A stretch of DNA of 64,000 bases from Siphlonurus alternatus (GCA_949825025.1 OX463778.1:33248616-33312615); one strand, 5' to 3'; numbered from the stretch's first letter, positions 25,745-39,100 are shown. Made by a program: numbers and translations. The notes: a model not told the origin generated them from the sequence alone.

Positions 25745-27186
25745 GTGGCAAAAATTGTTCTCAGTATTGATTCTGCTAAAATTCTGCTAAAGTATTGAAA
25801 AAACTTGATTTTCTTGGTATTAGGGGGAACTGTCTTGAATTTTTGAAATCTTATTTAAAAGATAGAACTCAATATGTACAAATAAGTGATATAAATGAGA
25901 ATGGAGAGAAAGTAATATATATATCTGAGACACTAGGGTGTAATCATGGTGTGCCCCAGGGTTCAGTATTAGGACCACTGCTTTTTGTACTATTTATTAA
26001 TGACTTAGAATATGCACTAGGATGTTGCTGTAAAATAATTCTGTATGCAGATGATATAGTATTATTAATAACTGGCAAAAATTTGAGTGAACTTATTGCA
26101 AATAAGAAAAAGGCTATGGAACTCTTACAAGTTTATCTTAATCAAAATAAATTGATCATGAACCATAGCAAAACAAATTTTATGTTGTTTAATAGATCAG
26201 ATGACACAAAAGCACAATTTGAAGCACAATCTTGTGTGAAGCTAGTAAAAAGTTGTAAATATCTTGGCTTAATAATTGATGATAAACTCAGCTGGAATTT
26301 ACATATTGAATATTTGAAAAAGAAGCTGCATTCTGTAAATTTTGCAATGAAGCAGCTTAGAAAGGTATGTAACTTAGACACCCTAAAAGTTGTATATCAT
26401 GGATATGTTGAGTCCAATTTAACATATGGTATACTTCTTTGGGGATCATCAGATCAGTGCCAAAACAATTCAATATTTAAATATCAAAAAAATATTGTAC
26501 GTTGTATGGTTAGAGCAAAATCTAGAGTAAGTTGTAATAGCTTGTGGCAAAAACTAGGCCTACTAAATTTTCCTTGTTTATGCATATTTCCCATGATAAT
26601 GTTTGTAAGGAAAAATATTGACAATTTTACGACAAATGAAAAAATAACAGGCTATAACACCAGAAATTCTCAAAAAATTTATATAGATGTTGCTAAATCG
26701 GAACAAGAAAAGCATAGCTTATATTTATTAGGCCCAAAGCTGTACAATAATCTTCCTGATACCTTAAAACATCTACCTAGTAATCAACAGTTTAGGTCAA
26801 AACTGATTGAATTTTTACTGCAGAACAATTTTTATGCCATAACAAGAAAAAGAACAGCTTTAAATAATGTAAATGCTTTCCTTGTAATAGATTGATTTAA
26901 TAATATATATAGCAATATAATTAAGAATTAGTTTTCAGATTGTTTTCTATTAATAAAAATGTTTTTTTTTTTTTTTTTATTTATATAAAAGTTTTATTTC
27001 TTAGGTATTGTGGACTGACTAGATAATACTATAAGTATGATTGTAATTGTAATAATAATATAAAACTGATGATAATATGTTTTAATTTTAATGTTTCTTT
27101 TACAGGTATTGCAATACTAAAATATTGTAAACATGCATTTTGTACTTTACGGTTCTATATGTGCAATAAATAAATACAAATACAAA
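25745..27186 (+). mobile_element. 5'-truncated non-LTR retrotransposon (LINE)
   Basis: The fragment carries the reverse transcriptase C-terminal two thirds, a 3' UTR with an 18-base T run, and an end made of AATAAATAAATACAAATACAAAT, a short A-rich tandem tail usual for insect LINEs. No endonuclease domain is present. The 5' end is approximate: just before the open frame, a frame at about 25760-25795 reads ...DSAKILLKY then stop, which resembles the conserved block before KKLDFLGIRG but is out of frame, so the copy has an indel there. No target duplication could be identified. It sits about 30 bp downstream of a MITE. Confidence 0.85.
25795..26895 (+). pseudogene. LINE reverse transcriptase fragment
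   Basis: The 366-codon open frame has no proper ATG start (first codon TTG) because the 5' part is lost. Counting from that codon, the palm motif GVPQGSVLGPLL is near residues 52-63, the catalytic YADD at 84-87 within ILYADDIVLL, and the KYLGLIIDDKLSW block at 155-167. A thumb and C-terminal region follow and end at TGA 26893-26895. These motifs belong to Jockey/CR1-like non-LTR retrotransposons, where the enzyme copies element RNA at nicked target DNA. The long uninterrupted frame suggests a fairly recent insertion. Without the N-terminal fingers and the endonuclease it cannot be an active element. Confidence 0.9.
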
Positions 27187-30100
27187 TCCTGATGAATTTT
27201 ATAAAGATTATTAATTAATTATTTTATTTATTTGTATAATTATTATTCTCTCTCTCTCAGTAAAAATGTAAAATGTGTACCAAGTCGTGATTGCGATCAG
27301 GCTGTACATTTTAGAATCTTGCAGTGGTGTGTTTGCTTTGTTTTGACCCAGCTGGGGTGGCTGCTGGCGCTTAGACTTGAGATGCTGGTCCGGACGTTTT
27401 GGTCCCCAGAGATCCTCCGGCACGTCTCATCTTCATGCCAAGTCAATAAGATTAAGTGATTTACCACACAGAAAACAGTCGCACAACAGTACGTGTATTT
27501 TATAGTGTAAAATTAGTATAGAACTCAATGATTTGTAAGATATAGCTTACAAGTTCGCTCAATGTTATAAAACTTATCAGTATAGTAAAAACATAAAATA
27601 AACCTAGATGACAAATAATGAAAATTTATATTTTCTTAAAAATCAATTCATGCCAAATTCAAATTCTTTTTATGCATCTGCAATCTGCAGTTGTTCTCCA
27701 ATTGTATTAATCGTAAGTAGAATGTTATAATTTGCTACATTGAAAATCCTACATTATAAGTTCCTTCAGCTTGGGGTCAAGTCAAGTTTTTATAATATAG
27801 TTTATAATACATCAGACACCTCCTCTTAATTTAAAACGTTAATTAGTGGCCAAATAGAAACTCAGTCAGTAATTAACAAGATTAAAATCTATTGGTATCC
27901 ATATTAATTTATAATTTCTCAATAGCTATATAGATCGGTTTTTCTTTGATCTAAACTAACACCCTATATATTGGCCTTAGAGAATTTCTAAGTTTACAGA
28001 ATATAAAGAATAGATGGAAAGCTTTGAATGCATTCTTCTAATTAAATAAATAACAAACACATTTGTTTTGAATGTCGATTAGAAAGTAGCTATTATTACG
28101 GTTAGAATCCTAACATGTGACTATAAACTTGTACAAATCCAGTGAGAATATATATAAAAAGTGCTGTCTGAAAGCCCTATTAACCCTATCTTTACCTTGT
28201 ATCCCCCATTAGCATGGCAATGATACTTCGTTTCGAGGACAACGTTTTACGGCTCTAAAACTATGGTGATTTATAAATACATAAAAAAATCTTAAGACAA
28301 AAAACAAAAATGTAGAGATAGAATTTGAAACCATAAATCTTTATTCTAAGACTCTATATGTGATGTGGAATGTATGGTTGCAAAAGCATGTCGAAGTATA
28401 TAGAGAGAAAAAAGAGATCTCCCAATGCACTCTTACGTCAATCTGTGAATGGTGGTTCAATATTTTTTTCTCTCTTTGTGTATGTGACCAAAATGTCTCC
28501 AGGGATATATAGCGAGTAGGTCTGGGTTTGGTTTTGCTTGAGTAAGCCGTGCCATGAATCACTCTCGCACTCAGACTTGCTTCAGTGTTTCATTATTAGC
28601 GTTGGTGCTCCAGTAGAAAACACGGAGAGGCAGGTGCGGCGTCCCTTCTCGTTTATCACATGTGCACGACATTGCTACTGCTGCTGGGCTTACAGAATGA
28701 GAATTATGTCTTACTGCAGTCAAAACAATTTAAAACCAAGAATAAAATCATTAAGTCATAATATTGTTGACAATTCATATAATTGACGTAGAAATAATTT
28801 ATGTTAATTATCTAAAAATAAAAACTATAATGTTTAATTTGTTGGAAATGTATTATAGTCTATTATAGACTATTATAGTAATAAAGGCAAGCATTCAAAA
28901 ACTATTTAGTGTATTGAATATTACATAGTTTTAGCACTGAAGTGCTAAAGAAATTGTGCTAAAAATCAGCAAATTAAAAACAAATTACAAATAATTATAA
29001 CTTTCGTTTTCATGCACATCTCCTTACAAAGTTTTTTTTCTCTATAGATAGATAGATCCTATAATGACTATAATCAATATTAGCTTTAATTATGTTTCAT
29101 TTCACTTTAACTTTTATAAAAAAGATAGCAATATTGAGAGAATCATGTAATTTTATAATTTACCATGTTATAAAAACACACAAGCGTGATACATTATAGC
29201 ATCCATAAGAATTTGAATATCAATTTATTTAAATTTGACTGAATTTTAAAACAGAAAATTCTAATTATATTCCCTAATTTTTTGCTGGTGGTGTTGTCAT
29301 TTTTCCTTTGTTTACCTCTGTTACATTTAGTACATTTGCTTTTAATTTTTTTCTGTGACCACCAAAAATGAAATAGAAGTCGTATTTTTACAAATTCATA
29401 AAATTTAATTTTTTTTTTTACAGTAAGCCAAAAGGCTATATAAAGTTTATGAAAAAAACAAAATGTAATTTTCTGCTCAATTTAAAGTTCTTTCGTTAGT
29501 TTTATTTTCAAAGTTTCTTTTTTTCTTTACTTAACATTCAAAATTTGAAATGGAATTAATAATGTTGAAAATAACTTCACTTTTCTTTCTTCGTCAAGCC
29601 TTCCAGCGTTTTTCCTGGAATGAGGAATTGTTGTAAAAAAAAAAAAAAAAAAAAAAAAATGTGACAAGCGAGATTTTAAATAATAAATTAATTCTTAAAA
29701 TAAAACTCATTATATACACGTATTTTTTATTATTTATATTCGTACACAAAAATTAAATCTACAATAACCTGTTAATTTCAACCCACTATTAAAATCTCAG
29801 GTTGTAAATTTAATGTTGTCACAGTGAGAGGTGCTTTAATATTTGTAAGTCATGAAAATTTATAACCTAAGTCCACCTACCTCGAAACAAAGAAAATAAA
29901 TTACAAAATTTAAATTTGTACATGTTTACAATTAGATCATACTGTGAAGGAAGCGAGCAGTTTAATTTTCGTACCACGAATTTATTTTAAATACTTGCTA
30001 GTAATTATATAGTTTTTTTGTTCAAGTGTACTTGGTTTATAATGCAAAAGCATTATTTTAAACTTCTCAGAGGTAATTTAGATCACAAATATTAATTTCT

Positions 30101-31377
30101 TTAACAACCGTATAACATTTAAAGAAGCAAGAATTATTTAAATTATTATTTTTATGTACTTAAAATTTAGTGCAAATCCTTTTTAACAATGAATCTCAGT
30201 AGCTCGAGATCTTATATTTATAAACGGTGTCTTTAAAATTAACGAGACTTGCAGGGGACTTAAATCTGGTCATCAATATATAAGTGCATGAATATACAAA
30301 TTTTGTTGTTGATACATAATAAAATCTCTTCAGTTTTGTAAAAATTGTCAGAAAAGCCTTATAAATGGACGTAAGCCGGAAATGGAGATGTCGGGTAAAA
30401 ACTACCCCATTTGAATTGTCTAAAATAACAGCAGTGATGTGATTGATATTTACAAAATTTTCTATTTTTAAAATTTATTTCACTCAAATATTTCTGACAG
30501 AATTCCTTTCCAGCAGTACCTAAAAGATATATCCTCAAAATTGAAAAATTGTGATATTATTATCGTTCCCAAAAATAAATGAAACTCATATATTCTGCAC
30601 ACATTTATAAAAAATAAATTAAAAATCTACGCACATACTACATTTAGATATTTTAGAGACATTTTAAGTATTTTAACATATATGGCTTTTGTAACATTAC
30701 AAAGATTTTATCTGAATATAGTGACAGGTTAGATACTTTATAAATAAAGTAGTTTAAAAATCCACTACCACTCAAATTTAGTATGGTTATCACGCTTCAA
30801 TACATATCACATATTGGATGCGAAGTGCGTTTGCGAGTATTTTATTTTATATCCATACTACTCTCTTTTTTTTTTTTTTTTAAATAAAAGTATCGGCTTT
30901 AGCGACGACGACGACATTTCAGCAATCAGAGCGTTATAGCATTGTGTGATAGAGCGGCTTTGAAGCCGCACTGGTTGCCGACATTCAGGAGCTCGGGGCT
31001 AATTTACAGTAGCGAGTAGAGCGCTGTGTGTGTCTGATCCGTGTCAATTACCGGTACCAACACCCCGGGCGGCTTCTAGCTACTGTATGAATACATGATG
31101 CTGCTGCCTCGAATTCCTTTCAACATTTATCACTATTTCTACGTTATTGTATAACCTCCAATTTTTTTTATAATATATAAAAATTTATACTATCAATATC
31201 AAAAGAGAATTTCTTAATGCTGATTAATTATAATCTATAGGTATTAATGACAATGAAAATAATTTTTAAATGACAAATTATATTAAAATCGTATGGTAAA
31301 TTTTATACATGAATATATCTTATTGTTAGTGAAATCTTAAATTTTCAAAGTTGCATTCAAAATAGAAAAGATACTTA
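27187..31377. other. AT-rich noncoding stretch
   Basis: No gene is supported. Small features: three tandem copies of a TATTATAGNN decamer at 28851-28880, a TTAGCACT/AGTGCTAA hairpin near 28935, a 24-base A run at about 29636, and GC-richer islands at 27.27-27.45, 28.5-28.7 and 30.9-31.09 kb. The last has (GAC)n and lies 1.2 kb upstream of Ddr exon 1, so it is a candidate promoter region. Confidence 0.5.
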
Positions 31378-31531
31378 AGCCGGTATTACACGATACAATT
31401 TTTCTAACTATTGAATACAATTTTTCCTTACAAGAAAATTTGAACTCCATTTGTTTGTATGGAGATGAAATTTTCTTGTAAGGAAAAATTGTATTCAATA
31501 GTTAGAAAAAATGTATCGTGTAATACCGGCT
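31378..31531. mobile_element. MITE family B, copy 1 (TTA flanks)
   Basis: The 154-bp element is a near-perfect hairpin. AGCCGGTATTACACGATACA begins it and its reverse complement ends it, and the arms continue through CTAACTATTGAATACAATTTTT and CCTTACAAGAAAATTT to a short loop at TCCATTTGTTTGTATGGA. TTA flanks it at 31375-31377 and 31532-31534. It lies about 750 bp upstream of the Ddr exon 1 acceptor. Confidence 0.85.
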
Positions 31532-31534
31532 TTA

Positions 31535-32286
31535 GGAATAGTAAATTAGCTTCTAATTCAATTCTTGTCATAAAAAAAATGATGCAGTAGGAAGTCTTTA
31601 ATGCATCATATGTAGATAACTAATTAAATATCCTTTTCACATTTACTGTAACCTAAATTGATCAATAAGTACTCTTAGATAAAATAACACATTGCAAATG
31701 TTTCCTGAAAAAAAAAATGAAGGCACGTTGTTTTACCGTTTTATGTATTTATTTGGCCAACAGCAGTACTGCATAACGAGTATAATCTTATATTTTATCT
31801 ACATACTTGTTTAATAATTGTGAATATACATAAAAATACATTGAAGTTTTGCTCAAAGTAAACAGTTTGCATTACATGCTAAATTTTATCTACCGTAAGT
31901 TTGTTTTCTTCCATACAAGATGTATATAGATAAAGACATATAGTAACAAAATTGACTTTATGATCTAAGTATAGAAGCTAAGTTATGCAAAACTTTTTTT
32001 TTTGTAAGTACATAAAAAAAATATCCTGGGTGGAGCAGCAAATTCTAATCAAAGTATAAAAAGTTTACTTTTGAAATGATTTTGAACATGACATAAAAAA
32101 TGTATATAAAAAAAGTTATACAATGTAGGAAAATAAATGTTTATTGATTCTAGTGACCTTTTGTGACATTACCTATATAAAAAAAGATGTAGTATATAAT
32201 AGAAATAACAAAATGTGTACATGATGTTCTACAACAAAGAAATATGTTAACCTATAAAAATTTCTTGTTTTTTTTTTTTGTTTCAG
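31535..32286 (+). other. AT-rich stretch ending in splice acceptor
   Basis: Nothing coding is seen. The last ~20 bases are T-rich and end TTTCAG, the acceptor proposed for Ddr exon 1. Confidence 0.5.
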
Positions 32287-32638
32287 AAAACAAACGAAGG
32301 TGCTGAAAATAACAACAAGAATAAAGTGTTTGTGATTTTTTTGGGTGTGTCATTTTTATTTTAAGGTGATTGAAATTATCATAGTGATATAAAATGTCGT
32401 GACTTGAGAAGTGACCAGTGCTTCAACTAAACTTGAGTGCCATGCAACTTCTTAGGCGTCCCTTGTTTACGCCATGGTGGTCACGCAAATGTGTGCATCA
32501 AGATTCTAACGTGGAACCACGCACAAAAGAAAACTACACAACAAGAATTGCGTGTTAATGTTTATTATATATAAAAAATAATTTATTATACATATAGAAC
32601 CACAGTGTTATTAGTGGTTAATAGTAGGTGATATAGCC
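32287..32638 (+). other. Ddr: Probable 5' UTR part of Ddr exon 1
   Basis: A long pyrimidine run ending TTTCAG (AG at 32285-32286) is a strong acceptor 5' of the signal-peptide ATG. The exon may therefore start at 32287 and be preceded by a noncoding exon upstream. The middle (about 32400-32525) is clearly GC-richer than its surroundings. Several ATGs precede the main start: a two-codon frame at 32394, a 38-codon frame at 32442 and short overlapping ones near 32473. If this whole stretch is in the mRNA, translation of the receptor would be restrained by upstream frames. The alternative is a transcription start inside the stretch. The 5' boundary is inference. Confidence 0.5.
32442..32558 (+). 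other. Upstream ORF of 38 codons in Ddr leader
   Basis: An ATG at 32442 opens a frame ending at TAA 32556-32558. The product starts MQLLRRPLFTPWWSRKC and is basic, with no domain I recognise. It ends 80 bases before the receptor ATG and does not overlap it. Its composition is more balanced than the flanks, but this could reflect a conserved regulatory stretch rather than a selected peptide. Confidence 0.3.
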
Positions 32639-32735
32639 ATGCTAAAAACATCAACACTATCATCTTTATTATGCTTTTTATTAGTAGCAAATATTGTGCT
32701 ACTATCAGATTATGGAACTATAGCACTAGAACTTG
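32639..32735 (+). CDS. Ddr: Discoidin-domain receptor, first coding exon (signal peptide)
   Basis: The exon starts at ATG 32639 and encodes 32 codons plus one base. It begins MLKTSTLSSLLCFLLVA, a short polar N-terminus followed by a long hydrophobic run, which is a typical secretory signal peptide, and ends ...IALEL. A consensus donor GTAAGT follows at 32736-32741, leaving phase 1. Joining its last G to the first two bases of the exon at 50952 gives a GCA alanine codon and then NCRTALGM, the start of a discoidin domain. In the DDR family a signal peptide is followed directly by that domain, outside the cell, ahead of one transmembrane helix and a kinase. The -3 base of the start is G, an acceptable context. 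Seen: open frame, hydrophobic run, donor, phase match. Inferred: that the two exons belong together, and the signal cleavage. Insects have two DDR paralogues (Ddr, smal); I cannot tell which this is. Confidence 0.8.
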
Positions 32736-33627
32736 GTAAGTAAAAACAATATTTTTTTTAACTTTTTTATGTTTGCATGTGTGTAAAAAATACACTTAAA
32801 AACTGTGATTTGCGTTTTAGTTTTATAGCTTTAAATTAAAATATTACATTTTTTATTATCATTATGTACAGAATTAAGCCTAAAATCAAAGCCTTTAGAT
32901 TTTTAAAAAAGTTATAAGAGGACATGAACTCTGAGAATCTTGATCGACAGTCATTTTACTCGTCCAACCACTTATTTTTTCTGTAAATCAGAATATATTA
33001 GAAACTTGTCAAATATGACATTTTTTTTTAAAAAAGTATAACTCCAAGCTCACCTCGACCCAAATCTTATTAAATAACATAATCCTATTATACCTCCGAG
33101 TTATCATGTTTCATTCATGAGGTTTAAGAACCGCTCATTAAGTAGTTTTACTGTAGTATTACAAGAAATCAGATCCGATAGTTAGAAGAAGTAAGCTTAT
33201 TATTATATTTCTTATAATATAATATTCAAGAAAATAAACAGGCAAAAAATTCCTTGAAGTGTCACTCAAAAAAATCAATCAACTAAGAGAATATTATAAT
33301 TTATGTAAATTAACTTCATTTTTTTTTCTTAAAAAATAATTGACATTTACTGGTATAATAATTTAAAATTTGTCCCCTCTTGTGTCTTACAATGGATTGT
33401 AATTTAGCTTTAAAACAATGACCAATTTGCGTAAGAGGTCTGCCCTTATAGCCTAGTCTGCTTGCTTGCTCTGGTAGGCTGTGAGTGCAATGGAAAATCT
33501 ACCACTACTGCTAGAATTCCTCTGAACAAGCAAAGCATGAGGATTGAGAGAGTTCTCTCTTCTGCTCAGAGGCTTTCCATCCCGTGCCCAGTACGCGAGT
33601 AATAGGATTGTGGAGAGCGGCGAACAG

Positions 33628-33629
<2 letters not shown>

Positions 33630-33701
<72 letters not shown>
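33630..33701. repeat. (CT)n microsatellite in intron 1
   Basis: About 36 pure CT units sit inside a GC-richer island (33.42-33.8 kb) that starts 0.7 kb after the exon 1 donor. Confidence 0.98.
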
Positions 33702-33702
<1 letters not shown>

Positions 33703-34587
33703 AGCTACAGTTGCGTTGTTTCCACGTTCAGCATCCCTTCTGCTCCTCTTACTTAGCATCTCCACATTTCACCCCCCATCCAACCCCTCCTTCCAACCAC
33801 CCTGAACTATTGGCATGCTCTCTCTCTCTTGCAAGTTTGTTGTTAACTTAACGTTGGGCTGTTTCACGTCTATATAGAAATTTTTAACCCATCTGCAGGG
33901 AGAAAAGGAAGACTATAATACTTACAGCTACTGCCTCTATAAACTTACACTAGAAGCTAGGCTGATGCTGTCTGCTTGGTTGGCTATTCACAAGTGTGTG
34001 GAAGAGAAGATATATTAGTTTAACCCTTTACTTGGAAAGAAGCAAAAGCAATGTGCTGCTGCTGCACCATGTTTCACTTAATATAAACTTTAAAATGTTT
34101 GAGAAAATACACCACACTTAAACGTTTACTACCGTACTGTAATATATTATATTTGAGAGTGTATATGGTGTCAAGATTATTATAAAATTCTCAAGGTTGA
34201 ATTAAACGATTAGTTTAGGTCATAAAATTTCATATATCTAACTTAATTGGGGTGACACTTCAATTATGATCTATGCTGGCTTCTATATGTATTTTTTTTT
34301 TATTATACCAATTAGCCAATAAAGAAAAGCCTCATTGGACAAAGTTGTTATAACACTTGCTAGGCTATAACTCTATATACAACAAGTGGATTCACAAGCC
34401 TCGATTTTCTGACATCAAATATATCAAAATAATTGGCTTTCCAAATCAAAGCTATCATTTATGTTTTCTACAATTAATACACATCATAATTTATGCTTAA
34501 AATATTTTTTTTTAATTTATATTTCAAATTAAAATTTTAAATTTCAATCATTTGTTTAAAATCAAAATGTAACATATTATAATCTTG

Positions 34588-34990
34588 GGAGGTGTGGCGC
34601 AGTGCACTTGACCGGGTCTCGTCAGATCACCGAAGTCAAGCAACACCGCGCGTGGTTAGTAGTTGGATGGGTGACCATTTTCAACAAAAACCACGTTTCC
34701 CACCCAGGGGTAAATCGTTAATTGCGCTTTTCCACTATGTGGTTCCCCTGGCTTTGGACCATTGCACTTCCGGTTCAATGACAAAAGCTGTAGCGTCCAT
34801 CCTGGCTGAGGTTTCCACGTTTCCCTCAGCCGCATGCAAATGCCGGGATGGATTTGCAAGGCCGTGGCCGCCCCCGTTCCGGAAGAGCCCGCGAAACGCT
34901 CAAGTTAGGGTTTCGGAAGGTTCGGGGTTTCTTAGTAGCATGTAATTAGTAAGTAGAAGTACCCAATAGGGTTTGATTAAAATAAAATTA
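34588..34990 (+). mobile_element. 5S-rRNA-derived SINE (SINE3-type)
   Basis: The head (about 34600-34676) resembles the middle of 5S rRNA: GATCACCGAAGTCAAGCAAC and GTTAGTAGTTGGATGGGTGACC, which cover the box A, intermediate and box C parts of the RNA polymerase III type 1 internal promoter. An unrelated GC-rich body follows with TTTCCCTCAGCCGCATGCAAA and ATGCCGGGATGG, then an A-rich tail (GATTAAAATAAAATTA). The 9-bp direct repeat ATAATCTTG flanks it at 34579-34587 and 34991-34999, a target-site duplication. It is inserted in sense orientation in Ddr intron 1. It is not a working 5S gene because the outer stem and the 3' part of the rRNA are missing. Confidence 0.85.
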
Positions 34991-36113
34991 ATAATCTTGA
35001 ATCAGTTCTTTCCAAAGATCAATCAATATTCTTTTCGTTGTAAAGGTGTTGACGTTTGGTTTATCGAACCCTCTCTGATCAATAGTAAAACTCCTATCTT
35101 ATGTAAATATCTTGGCGCCGAACTGTGAGAGCTATATAGGCTGCTGGGTGGCCCCCATGCATGCAAGATATATACACATACTGTGGGTTAAAGGTGTTGA
35201 GAGCATAGACCATGGAAGCCACGTGCTAAGGGGTGGGGCAGAAAATCTTCTCTAAACATAAGCTACATGCAAGTAGCTAGACATTCAGTCAGACAACTTA
35301 TACTTATCGTTTACAATAATATTGAGGCTATACCATCTGAACAAGATGTATAAAAAAGAAGTACTTCAAATATTTTATGACTCATAAAACAAAACAAAAC
35401 AAAATCACATGGTACAACTCTAATCTGCATACAAATGGTTGTAAACTTCTTTTTCTTGTTTTGTAAATGTAAAGAAAAATATTTAAGTTAAGTTTATAAC
35501 ATTATTGATTTCAATTCTAAAATAAAAAAATGTATCACAACAAAAATATTATTCTAAACAAGTATATGAAGGAAAATGGGGAAAAAAATTATTTATTAAT
35601 CATGTTATTTTTGTTCAAACTTAAATCTTGTTCTATACATAAACGTGCTACACTTACAATAAGAATAAGTAAATTTAAGTTTGCGTCGTCACGAACTTTA
35701 CAATGTTTTTACAAGAAAAACAACCCTTACATATTATATACTTACATATATATTTAACTAAGAACACCGTCTGAAAACATACAGAAGTTTAAAATAGCAA
35801 ATGTTACAACAAAAACAACCACTTAGCTATCTGCGCAGTATGTATCATCAATATTGAATTTGATGATCTATAAATAACAATTGTCATTGTAAGTTTTCTC
35901 TCTCCCTATTCATAGAATTGAAAACATTATAAAATATTCACATATTTATATTTTTTCCTCATGTTATACAACTATGATGATATAAATAGACCTGATTTAA
36001 CATAAGTTTGATTGTGTACCACAAAAGTTGAAGCAAACTGGCACTCGCCTCTTGGGTATTGGGCTGCTGGGGTAAAACGATATGGCAAAGTTGGGTTTAG
36101 CAGTGAGATTGAA

Positions 36114-36145
36114 CCCCCCCCCCCCTCTCCCTACCCATCCCCCCC
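36114..36145 (-). other. Potential G-quadruplex on minus strand
   Basis: C tracts of 12, 3, 3 and 7 on the + strand have spacers of 3, 2 and 2 bases. A TGACGTCA lies 65 bp downstream (36210-36217). Confidence 0.6.
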
Positions 36146-39100
36146 AGTCAGCAAGTAGGAATGTAATTAATGTAAGTTCAAATTAAAGGAGAAGGGAGAG
36201 GGGTCAGGATGACGTCACAATGGTCATATGCGGGTATATTTTCCATACTGTATTTAACCTTTACTGACCACGCCCATTTTATAAAATAATTATTTCTTTA
36301 CATAATTATATACAAATTAACCTTATAAATTTTTGTATTATATTGTAAAAAAAAATGAGGCATTTTTTTTGGCATATCATAATTACCTCTAAGTTAATTT
36401 GACAAGTGACGATTATTCAACATGAAGTAAGCAATATCTTTACATCATTTATCATATGGTGAACTTCTCTCCCCTCTCTCTTTATTCTCCATCGTCATTA
36501 TCATGATGATCATCAACTTGCCAGGTAGACAGAGGGAGAGTCAATGATTTAGCAAGATATTTGTAATGTTAGGTTCAATGGATTTATTTTATGTAGAAAT
36601 ATTAAAATTTGTTATATTGAAAAAAAATAAATCAATTAATTAAAATAAAAAAACTTTCCCATTAACTGTTTATTACAAAATTTTAATGACTATGTGATTT
36701 ATTATGCAAACAAGAAATTTACTTATAAACAAGACCTTTGCTTCTTAAATCAGTTACTTTGAAACAAAAAATAATAAGTTCTCTCACACGCTGAGAGACT
36801 TGAAATTTGATACGTGACTCTAAATTGTTAGATTTTATGATACAAAATTTGAAGATAAAAATTAATTTTTGAAAGGAAAATTAAAACTTTGGTCTCATTT
36901 CTTTATTTATCATTATTCTACATAATTATTAATTAATAATATTAATTACAAAACGTTCTAATACATAATATTCAATAATTTAGAGTAATCTGCAGTTTTA
37001 TCACAATATGATTCGGGCCAATTTATCTAAAACGAAAAATTCTCAAGTGTCTCTTATTCTGCCTGCAGTCTGTACAACACTTAATTGTTATTTATTTTTT
37101 ATAATAAAAAGCTCTTTACTGTTAATGTTATATTGCATGTTAAATGACACTTCATAACAATTAGTATCAATAAACTTCATATAAAAATTTATTAAAATAA
37201 TTTAATATGATCCATCCAAATTACCTTACATTAAAGTAGTACCTTGATTTTCACCCCTTGGTACGCCAGTGGTATACAGTACCTCACTAGCCCTTGTGCT
37301 ATCTAGCTAATTATCCCGCATGCATGCATGTTAGTGCCTGCAGTGCCCGAGTTGCTCTTGTACTTCCCCTTGCTCGCCACCACGCCCCCAGTCAGCCTGC
37401 TGGCGCCACCCCTTCCCCCCACGTGTCACAACACCCCCAGCACCGTGTCATAACACGGGGATGCCGGTGACTGATGATGATGCGCGCAGACGCCATATTA
37501 GCATGTGACACCTCCTCACTGCACAGCTGCATGCATACTGCAGCATATGTGACAACGTCTTTGTTTTTGTACAATTAACCATTTTATGTATGACATATGT
37601 ATTAGTAATTAAACTAAATGGATTTCTTAAATTTTTTTAATAAAACTCAATGTAACAAAAAGGGGTTAAAAGCATTTTGTTAATTATTTTTTTAAAGATG
37701 GATATTTACTATTTAGTATTACGTTATTTTTTTTAAGAATTAGAACTGTTGTAATAATTACTCCTAAGTCAATCCCCTCTTTGGACACAAAAATGACGTG
37801 TATTGCCTCCGTTCTGATCTCTACATTACTAATTATGACACACTTAGTATAGCGTATAATAATAGTATCAACGGCAATATCAATGTTTTTGTTTTTGTAA
37901 GATTTTCAAAACTGTAATATCTTATTTGCAGATCAACAAATTAGCATACAAGAATCAGAACATGATATTCTCATCTTTAGATCAATAGATTTCATCTTGG
38001 TGTCATAGATTTAATTGTTGCAGCAAAAATTTGTTTATAGACAGCAAATTTATCTTGCATAAAAAGATGGGACGATCACTTAAAAAAAAATATCGTTGCT
38101 GAGCTAATATATGATTAATTAACTTGAAATTTAAGTTTCTCAGGCAATTATATATTCAAGATGAAATTGAAATATAAAAAAATGTATGTTTTTTTTATCA
38201 TATTGCATCCTTTATATTTATTTAAACTTTAAACATATGGAGAGTTTGAATAAACTTCATTTTTAAAAAAAAAAAAATATATAGAAATAATAGAGTACAT
38301 ATTCAACAATACATCTAGTATAAAACGGAAGGAAAAAAAAATGTCAAATTGTGTATGTATAAAATTTTACAACCATATTATATTATATACAAAAAAAAGT
38401 AATGTATACATTAAAAACTTTTGTATTTCTGTTTTTATTTCAAAAAGTTTTACATAAAATGTATTAAGCTAGCTCATTGTAGTATAAAATCTGTATATAA
38501 TCCCGTGTATAGCTGATGGTGTATTGTATCATTACAAAGTTAAGCCATCGAGTCTTTCGACTCCTCCTCATTCGCTATTATTCAGCTGTAGTACAATATA
38601 ACGTCTCTCTCATTGTGCAAGCCACCACAACTGCTAATTCTAATGGGCGTTCTCCATTAGGAACTATAAGTCTCCACACACACAGAACATTTATTTCACT
38701 AGAAACAACACTGTTATGGTTTGCATACATCCGTACATTCCCTAATGTACTGTAACTCTCAATAAAATTTTGTGAGTTAAACAAAAAAAATATATATAAA
38801 ACTCAAGAGAACATCTAGGAAAAAAATAATACTATTATTAAAAAAGCTTATTTTTATAACTATATGGTACTACAATTGCAAATTTTAATAGATAATAATC
38901 TTAAATTATCCTGTTTACTTAAAAGGAAATATTTTATAAGAAAAATTACCATATTTTAAATGACATAAGTATGAAAATGATATTCATTAAAAAAAAAAAC
39001 TTTTTCATGGTTATAAATAAAAGAGAAAATGACATTTTTTTGTGATGTTACTTTTAGACGTACAGTACGTGTGCATATTCATGGATTAGGTTGCAAAGAG

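Noticed and set aside
34600..34676. Functional 5S rRNA gene
   Set aside because: Only the internal part is present, the outer stem is missing, and the segment continues into a SINE body with a target duplication.
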